Source: Leptasterias polaris (lineage: Eukaryota; Echinodermata; Asteroidea; Forcipulatida; Asteriidae). From it: a stretch of DNA of 64,000 bases. The position numbers and the translations under genes were made by a program. The stretch covers positions 4,836,001-4,900,000 of the forward strand of contig JAZGTN010000002.1 in assembly GCA_037783415.1 (NCBI GenBank), given 5' to 3'. The notes under the pieces are model-generated. The model was not told where the DNA came from, searched no databases, and saw only the letters and a program-made list of their open reading frames with translations. Below are positions 57,401 to 64,000 of the stretch, in pieces; the stretch's first letter is position 1; every line of letters starts with the position of its first letter.

Positions 57401-59749
57401 GCAGTATTTCCAATGTAAGGTAAGAGCCTCAAAAATATGTAGGGAGGGTCATTGCCTCGGAGAACATGTGAATTTGTTCATGAATGAGTCAAATAAGGTT
57501 GTCGCTATATGATGTAGATGGTTTCATATTCAGAACCATGTTGCAGTGTAACAGAGTAAAGGGTTCAAGCAGCGCTATTACACATTTGTTCCTTACCTGG
57601 CATGAAAGGTCTGTCTTGTTGAACATTTTCAGTCACTGCAGTCCCTAAATTAACAGAAGAAACAAACAGCAATTTGTAAGAGTGGCATGTTTCTTCTCCT
57701 GCAAGTTAACGCAGAACTGAGTGACGAGGTAGGCCTATAGCTACATGTAGTGGGCAAAAATACAGTACAATGCACAATCTATAATGCCACACTATAAAAA
57801 AAGGTAGTGCAAAAGACATTATCTAAAATATTACAGTCATTTTACTGAAGGCAAGGGACCCTCAATACCAAACTAAACATGTATTGGGCCTATTTGACAT
57901 TTGCATAGCAAATAATCTGGTGAAGTTTATCAATATAACCCCAAAACCCATGGCCATGGGCTAATTGTATTTTTACTTTAGTAATCTGATATTTTTCAAA
58001 AATCTCAACATAGTCACAGACACCCGACTTTCAATAACATTACACATCACATGCATTTGTTTATGTGGAAAAATGGCCCTGCAGTCTGTGGTGCATGGTG
58101 TCACATTGACTTTAAGACAAATAATGCCCACTAACTGTTGAACGTTACTCTGTTTCTGTGTCAGGAGTCACTAAGTGATAGTGTTGTTGTGTACAGTACT
58201 ATAGTTGCGATAATCGTAACCCTCCTCCCGACGGGCTTGCCCGGAGGGAGGAGGGTTACGATTATCGCAACTAGTACAGTACATACAAGTGTTGTCATTT
58301 TCTGGTGCTTTAGCACTTGGTATGACATGATTGTAATGTATGACTCGTCATGAGACGTTTACAATTTCCTTTTTACTTGTAAAAAAGGGTAAATTTTGTA
58401 CAGTCATGACAGTCATGACAGTACGACGCGACATTGGACTCATGACGTTTCTAGCTGTCACTGTGGTCACACATAATGCTGGTGGTCCCTAACTAAACAT
58501 TATGCTAAATACGGGAGTACTTTTGTACTAACTACACACATGCATTGCATAGAGTCCTCTTATGCTACATGTAGTCAGTAGGGCCATGGAGGTAGAATTA
58601 GACCCAGCTAGGTAGTAGTACCATGGAGGTAGAAATTCTACCTCTATGGTAGTACCTAGTACTAACGTTGTACTTGTAGTACCGGGCGTAGCCGTAGTAC
58701 TACTAACTTGTACAGTCGTTTGACCAGTTCCGGATCACTTTTTGAATTCACGATGTTTTTGTTGCATTCTCTTTAACATTTTAAACAAACAAAAGTCGAT
58801 CAGTTTACCTACACATGTCATAACATTCACCAAATATCCATTTGCCAAAAACAAGTAATACTTTTGAAGTGGCTTCGAGAAAAGTATCGTCACCCGTTTG
58901 ACCAGTTCCGGATCGGTTGAATCTATTCCGAATCAGTAGCGCGCCCTCTATTGCAAACATAAACCAATACTCCAAATCCCATTCATAAAACTGAAAATAC
59001 ATGCAACGTTATCGACGGCTGTTGGATGAAGTACATGTAGTTTTACATTCCTTGAAATATAAAAATGCACGCTTCCAGTGCAACTTAAATGACAAACTTT
59101 TTACAACAGCCGTATGATTTTAACTAACTGAGTGCGCCACCATTTAACATACCAATATATTGAGTGATCCGGAACTGGTCAAAGGAACGATGCCTCACAA
59201 CAAACGATTACGGTAATTTTATCTCATCAAAAAAACAAGACGACTGCTCAGTTTTTACGTGAAGTATTTTTCACACGTTTTTACCATTTGAAATAAATGT
59301 TATTCGTCCTGGCGCTAAAATTTGAAAGGTGAGACAATTTAACAGCGTTTTTCAACAATTTTAATTTTTTTAAATAACGATCATTTTCGCCGACAAACTT
59401 TATAAAAATTGCCATAATTTATTCTTTCGATGATGTTTGGCACCTTATTTTGGGTTTGTTGGTTTATTGGATGTTGTTCTTCACATGTATCAACAGAAAT
59501 TGGTAATGTGACAAGTAATTTAATTATGTGGCTGCTGCAAAGTTTAAGTGATCCGGAACTGGTCAAACGACTGTACATGTACGGTACTCGGTAGTGTAGG
59601 CCTAGGTCTATTTCTTAAAAACACCAGTTAGCCTACTCAACTGCCTCACTTAACATCTGTTAAAATTACCCACCTCCTTTTCCACATTTTGAACAAAAAT
59701 TGTCTGCTCTGCCGAGTTCGTTACCGCAGTTACTGCAGAATGATGGCAT
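54402..59749 (-). CDS. HECT-type E3 ubiquitin ligase-like protein with N-terminal zinc ribbon
   Basis: Three exons: 59674-59749, 57597-57644, 54402-56245, all GT-AG with phases 1 and 1, 655 aa. Exon 1 gives the same zinc ribbon as the integrase (CSNC...CSKC, residues 5-22). Residues ~87-190 form a compact, possibly ubiquitin-like region (VMIKISNVATYADV...IVLYLC). A charged linker follows, then a HECT domain (~230-655): FAGEDGIDSGAMAKEF matches the conserved HECT start D.GG..REF-like motif, and the end has ACGRTLTLP with the likely catalytic Cys621, 35 residues from the C-terminus as in HECT ligases. It is closest in style to the G2E3-like HECT proteins common in fish and invertebrate genomes. 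A ligase linked to a transposase could act on host or element proteins; the substrate is unknown. Confidence 0.85.
58203..58272. repeat. 27 bp perfect hairpin
   Basis: Arms 58,203-58,229 and 58,246-58,272 are exact reverse complements (AGTTGCGATAATCGTAACCC... ). The 16-base loop itself contains CGGGC-TT-GCCCG. In the first intron of the HECT gene. A second hairpin of ~23 bp arms lies at 58,609-58,658. Confidence 0.95.
58713..59573. mobile_element. Tc1/mariner-type MITE with IR/DR ends
   Basis: 861 bases flanked by TA on both sides, with 28-base perfect inverted ends starting CAGTCGTTTGACCAGTTCC. An inner direct copy of the core TTTGACCAGTTCCGGATC lies inside each end (58,895-58,914 and, inverted, 59,165-59,182). 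This four-site layout resembles the IR/DR structure of Sleeping Beauty-like Tc1 elements, where the transposase binds both repeats. No transposase gene. Nested in the HECT gene's first intron. Confidence 0.88.
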
Positions 59750-59817
59750 TTTCTTTCTTCTTTTCGTCCTTTTTTTGTTTATAAAGTCAGCGGCGGTGCT
59801 TAACCATGACAACCATG
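59691..59817 (-). repeat. Right inverted repeat of composite element
   Basis: Reverse complement of 50,093-50,219 with a single mismatch. Includes TATAAA (59,778-59,783) and most of the first HECT exon. Confidence 0.93.
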
Positions 59818-60181
59818 ACCGAGCTGAAGCTAGCACAGTATTGGGCCCGAAATAGCCAGCCGCGTATTCCCGGAAAAAACCAGCCGCGTATTCAGAAAAT
59901 AGAACACATGCAGTACAGGGAGGTGAACAAATGGCTCATTTTGCTCATTTCTAATGGTGAATTCGTTATTTTATCCAAACGAATACTAAAAAACAAGCCA
60001 AAAATTTGAGTTTTTCTCTCGATAATATTGAAATCATATAACTGTAGGTCATTGGAAAGCAATAAAAATAAAAACATTTAATACAAAATTTTTTAGAAAA
60101 TAAGTCGCAAACACGGGGACAAATTGAGTTTATGCATATGTCATAATAGACGCTGTTTAATTAGAAAACACGTTTTGAAAA

Positions 60182-62300
60182 GAATTTGTACCCTTCGTTA
60201 TGAATAAAAGTGAAAATGTTTTCCAAGAATCTTAAAGACTTATACCCTGGGCATATCAAATTTTTGAGCTGGCTAATTTCGGTCACTAATTAGTGGTTAA
60301 TTACCCACATCAATACAGACACCATTTGCTATCAATAGCACGCACAAATGCCTATACGGTTGAGTCAACTACATATTGTAAAGAATTTGTACCCTTCGTT
60401 ATGAATATAAATTAATTTTTTATTCCAGAATCTTAAAGACTGATACCCTGGGCATATCAAATTTTTGAGCTGGCCAATTTCGGTCACTAATTAGTGGTTA
60501 ATTACCCAAATCAATACAGACACCCTTTGCCATAGGTAACACGCACAAATGCCTATACGGTTGAGTCAACTACCTCTGGTAAAGAATTTGTACCCTTCGT
60601 TATGAATATAAATGAATTTTTTATTCCAGAATCCTAAAGACTGATACCCTGGGCATATCAAATTTTTGAGCTGGCCAATTTCGGTCACTAATTAGTGGTT
60701 AATTACCCAAATCAATACAGACACCCTTTGCCATAGGTAACACGCACAAATGCCTATACGGTTGAGTCAACTACATCTTGTAAAGCATTTGTACCCTTCG
60801 TTATGAATATAAATTAATTTTTTATTCCAGAATCCTAAAGACTGATACCCTGGGCATATCAAATTTTTGAGCTGGCCAATTTCGGTCACTAATTAGTGGT
60901 TAATTACCCAAATCAATACAGACACCCTTTGCCATAGGTAACACGCACAAATGCCTATACGGTTGAGTCAACTACCTCTGGTAAAGAATTTGTACCCTTC
61001 GTTATGAATATAAATTAATTTTTTATTCCAGAATCCTAAAGACTGATACCCTGGGCATATCAAATTTTTGAGCTGGCCAATTTCGGTCACTAATTAGTGG
61101 TTAATTACCCAAATAAATACAGACACCATTTGCTATAAATAGCACGCACAAATGCCTATACGGTTGAGTCAACTACATCTTGTAAAGAATTTGTACCCTT
61201 CGTTATGAATAAAAATGTAATTTTTCTCCCAGAATCTTGAAGACTGATACCCTGGGCATATCAAATTTTTGAGCTGGCTAGTTTCGGTCACTAATTAGTG
61301 GTTAATTACCCAAATCAATACAGACACCATTTGCTATAAATAGCACGCACAAATGCCTATACGGTTGAGTCAACTACATATTGTAAAGAATTTGTACCCT
61401 TCGTTATGAATATAAATTAATTTTTTATTCCAGAATCTTAAAGACTGATACCCTGGGCATATCAAATTTTTGAGCTGGCCAATTTCGGTCACTAATTAGT
61501 GGTTAATTACCCAAATCAATACAGACACCATTTGCTATAAATAGCACGCACAAATGCCTATACGGTTGAGTCAACTACATATTGTAAAGAATTTGTACCC
61601 TTCGTTATGAATATAAATTAATTTTTTATTCCAGAATCTTAAAGACTGATACCCTGGGCATATCAAATTTTTGAGCTGGCCAATTTCGGTCACTAATTAG
61701 TGGTTAATTACCCAAATCAATACAGACACCCTTTGCCATAGGTAACACGCACAAATGCCTATACGGTTGAGTCAACTACATCTTGTAAAGAATGTGTACC
61801 CTTCGTTATGAATAAAAATGTAATTTTTCTCCCAGAATCTTGAAGACTGATACCCTGGGCATATCAAATTTTTGAGCTGGCTAGTTTCGGTCACTAATTA
61901 GTGGTTAATTACCCAAATCAATACAGACACCATTTGCTATAAATAGCACGCACAAATGCCTATACGGTTGAGTCAACTACATATTGTAAAGAATTTGTAC
62001 CCTTCGTTATGAATATAAATTAATTTTTTATTCCAGAATCTTAAAGACTGATACCCTGGGCATATCAAATTTTTGAGCTGGCCAATTTCGGTCACTAATT
62101 AGTGGTTAATTACCCAAATCAATACAGACACCCTTTGCCATAGGTAACACGCACAAATGCCTATACGGTTGAGTCAACTACATCTTGTAAAGAATGTGTA
62201 CCCTTCGTTATGAATAAAAATGTAATTTTTCTCCCAGAATCTTGAAGACTGATACCCTGGGCATATCAAATTTTTGAGCTGGCTAGTTTCGGTCGCTAAT
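60182..62300. repeat. 201 bp tandem array (~10.5 copies)
   Basis: Units begin GAATTTGTACCCTTCGTTAT and contain GATACCCTGGGCATATC, GAGCTGGC(T/C)AATTTCGG and AACACGCACAAATGCC. Variants (CATATTGT, CTCTGGT, CATCTTGT before each start; ATAAATTAA versus AAAATGTAA) recur in order, so pairs or triplets of units were amplified together. It starts ~360 bases beyond the composite element. The phrase GCTGGCTATTTCGG also occurs at 59,850 (minus), linking array and element flank. Confidence 0.96.
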
Positions 62301-63240
62301 TAGCCACAGTTATACAGGGGCAATTTTCTCCTATCGCACAAATGCGGCAATAAAATGAAAATTACATCTTTCCGTGATCAAAAACTGTTTTTACCACTTT
62401 GTTTCTTCCCAAACAAAATTAGGAAATGGTTATTGTTCAACTTACCAGAACAACGCATACAAATGGCAAGTAATCAAGAAGATTTAAACGTCATGAATTT
62501 TATTTAAATTCTGGAAAATAAGTATGAAAATCAATAGCACATGGTAGAAATGAATATGTTAAAATGACAATTAGTCATTGTGTATTTATTTCCAATTTAT
62601 CTTTGTATCAAGATAATGATAAATGCCAAATTATGTCATCACTTTCGAGTAACTTTTCTGGTTGTTTGCTTTTCGTATCATCATTAATAACAGATTTAGT
62701 GCTTTGTACACAGAACAATAAATTACAAAATGAATATCCATTTATAACCCTTTAAAATCCAGATTTAAAATACAAATCTGTACAAAAGTAAAATATTCTT
62801 TTCGCAATCTTTGTTGTTAACCGACAAGTGAGTTTATCAAACAGAATACTTTCTCTGTGTGTATGACATTTTGTCAAAACTTTACATCAAGTGACCTTTC
62901 AGAAAATCATAAAAGAGGAATATTCTGCAACCCATTTATAAATGCGTGATTTCAATAACTAGTCAAGCACGTCTCACAATTGTTGTTTTAAACATAATGC
63001 TTGGAGATGACAAAGAAAGGGTATATGCAAATAACATTTAAAAACTCTTAAACGTTTTAGATTACAAATACTACAGAAATATAGCGTCACAATGTTAATT
63101 ACAAAAAGTGGCCTGGCCTCCCCTCTCTAATCCTGTACGTACAAGCTTACTAATCGTGTCCCCAATACACGATAAGTAATAGTGTACGTACATTGTAACT
63201 TTTCCCTTAACTTAACGGCAACAAAAAATCACAGAATGTT
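62301..63240. other. AT-rich spacer, no gene seen
   Basis: No open frame with a recognisable product, repeat or RNA gene. Confidence 0.5.
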
Positions 63241-63262
63241 TCATGAAGCGTGGTTTCAATAA

Positions 63263-64000
63263 CCCTTTCAGTACCGCCGTGCCATAGCGGCTCAAAACAA
63301 CATTCCACTTGGTGACCAATGAGCCCGTATATGGCACGGAATTATTAGCACTCTTGGTGACCAATGAGCCCTCTGTGGCACATCGACCAAAAGTAAGTTA
63401 TCAAAATGTTAATAGCCCCCTCAATCGCCTTTTGTCCATCCCCTTGGTAACAAGCTGGCCGCGTGACGTGTGCCCTGTGAAGCGTCGCAAGTTTTAAAAT
63501 TTAAGCGGTATCAATCGTTAAGCGTCCCCCCAAGCATTCTTCAGTAAGAGATCATTCTGAGAACATGGCCGAAGAAAATGATAAAATTTTGGAAGAAATT
63601 TTCGCAGACAGTGCTTCAGAAATGTCATCTGACGAGGAATCGCCACTTGAGGACTCGGAGACGTCAGAAGACAGTGAGGATACAGAGCCGAGGGCCTCGA
63701 CATCAACAGCAACATTAACCTGTTCTAAGAAGGGTAAGAAGACAAAAAAAAAGCCGAATTTCAGGTGTGGATGGCGTGAAGCCAACTGTTACACACGGCG
63801 ACCGCCTGTTAAATTTACAGCAAACACCGGGGCTACAGAAGACTTCAGTTCGTTCTCCCCCATACAAATCTTCAAACTGTACTTTTGTGAAGCAGTGTGG
63901 CAGATGATGGAGAGACTAATCGTTATGCTGAACAAATATTGGGAGCGGGGGCAGAAAATAAGTGTGCATGGAGACCAACTGATGTACCTGAAATGATGGC
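63263..64000 (+). mobile_element. piggyBac-type transposon, 5' part
   Basis: Begins CCCTTTCAGTACCGCCGTGC, typical of piggyBac ends (CCY plus T-rich), although the flanking base context reads ATAA rather than TTAA. The ~17-base phrase TTGGTGACCAATGAGCC occurs twice nearby (63,310 and 63,355), like subterminal transposase sites. A transposase frame starts at 63,565. The element continues past the window. Confidence 0.65.
63565..64000 (+). pseudogene. piggyBac transposase, N-terminal part, frameshifted
   Basis: Starts with an acidic, Ser/Asp/Glu-rich N-terminus (MAEENDKILEEIF...), a lysine-rich patch (KKGKKTKKK, ~residues 55-65), then the piggyBac DDE_Tnp_1_7 entry region ATEDFSSFSPIQIFKLYF. 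At about 63,918 the frame shifts: the expected ETNRYAEQ motif and the following WRPTDVPEMM are in the +2 frame, so one base appears lost (or two gained). The apparent stop at 63,994-63,996 is in the wrong frame. The right end is cut by the window. Likely inactive as read, unless the base call is wrong. Confidence 0.78.

Larger units (their letters stand above)
50093..59817. mobile_element. Composite element: integrase plus HECT ligase between inverted ends
   Basis: About 9.7 kb delimited by inverted repeats of 127 bases (50,093-50,219 and 59,691-59,817) that match at 126 positions. Each repeat contains a TATA box and the first exon of one gene, and the genes converge. The left gene is a DDE integrase, the right a HECT protein. 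Outside the repeats, GGCCCA...TTCAGCTC blocks hint that the inverted ends extend ~40-50 bases further with indels. The true termini and target duplication were not found. The integrase resembles the IS3/retroviral fold seen in eukaryotic IS3EU-type transposons; assignment is tentative. Confidence 0.7.

Overview
The window is eukaryotic DNA: genes with GT-AG introns, several tRNA-derived SINE families, MITEs, an LTR retroelement and many tandem arrays. The gene content (an argininosuccinate lyase and a ZCCHC8 that both align well with the human proteins, plus a cluster of secreted C-type-lectin-like genes) and the style of the dispersed repeats suggest a marine deuterostome invertebrate. An echinoderm, perhaps a starfish, is my best guess. 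This is inferred from resemblance and was not tested against a database.

Layout. 1-9,200: a minus-strand cluster of single-exon C-type lectin-like genes (three intact, one frameshifted, one short relic) inside a tandem segmental duplication with a 3,936-base offset. 10,875-19,457: ZCCHC8 on the plus strand, eight exons, with N-terminal exons not found. 19,458-24,094: convergent intergenic space with MITEs and SINEs. 24,095-45,601: a complete ASL gene on the minus strand. I reconstructed 14 coding exons giving 463 aa, with every exon phase consistent. Its introns hold a young non-autonomous LTR element, a 1.8 kb inverted-repeat DNA element, a cluster of MITEs and SINEs, and three unrelated satellite arrays (25 bp x ~115, 18 bp x ~65, 98-99 bp x 15). 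45,602-50,092: repeat-rich space with an inverted-arm structure and an 18 bp minisatellite. 50,093-59,817: a large composite mobile element. 60,182-62,300: a 201 bp tandem array. 63,263 to the end: the start of a damaged piggyBac-type element.

The strongest candidate for something new is the composite element at 50,093-59,817. It has inverted ends that match at 126 of 127 positions. Each end carries a TATA box and a first exon encoding the same C4 zinc-ribbon peptide. From the left end that exon splices to an integrase-type DDE recombinase of 420 aa. From the right end, on the other strand, it splices to a HECT-type ubiquitin ligase-like protein of 655 aa. The two genes converge, so one duplicated promoter-plus-exon module gives both proteins the same N-terminus. 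The right gene's first intron also holds a Tc1/mariner-type MITE with four transposase-site-like repeats and a 27 bp perfect hairpin.

ASL (arginine and urea metabolism) and ZCCHC8 (nuclear RNA surveillance) are housekeeping genes with no evident functional link. The lectins are probably secreted recognition proteins.
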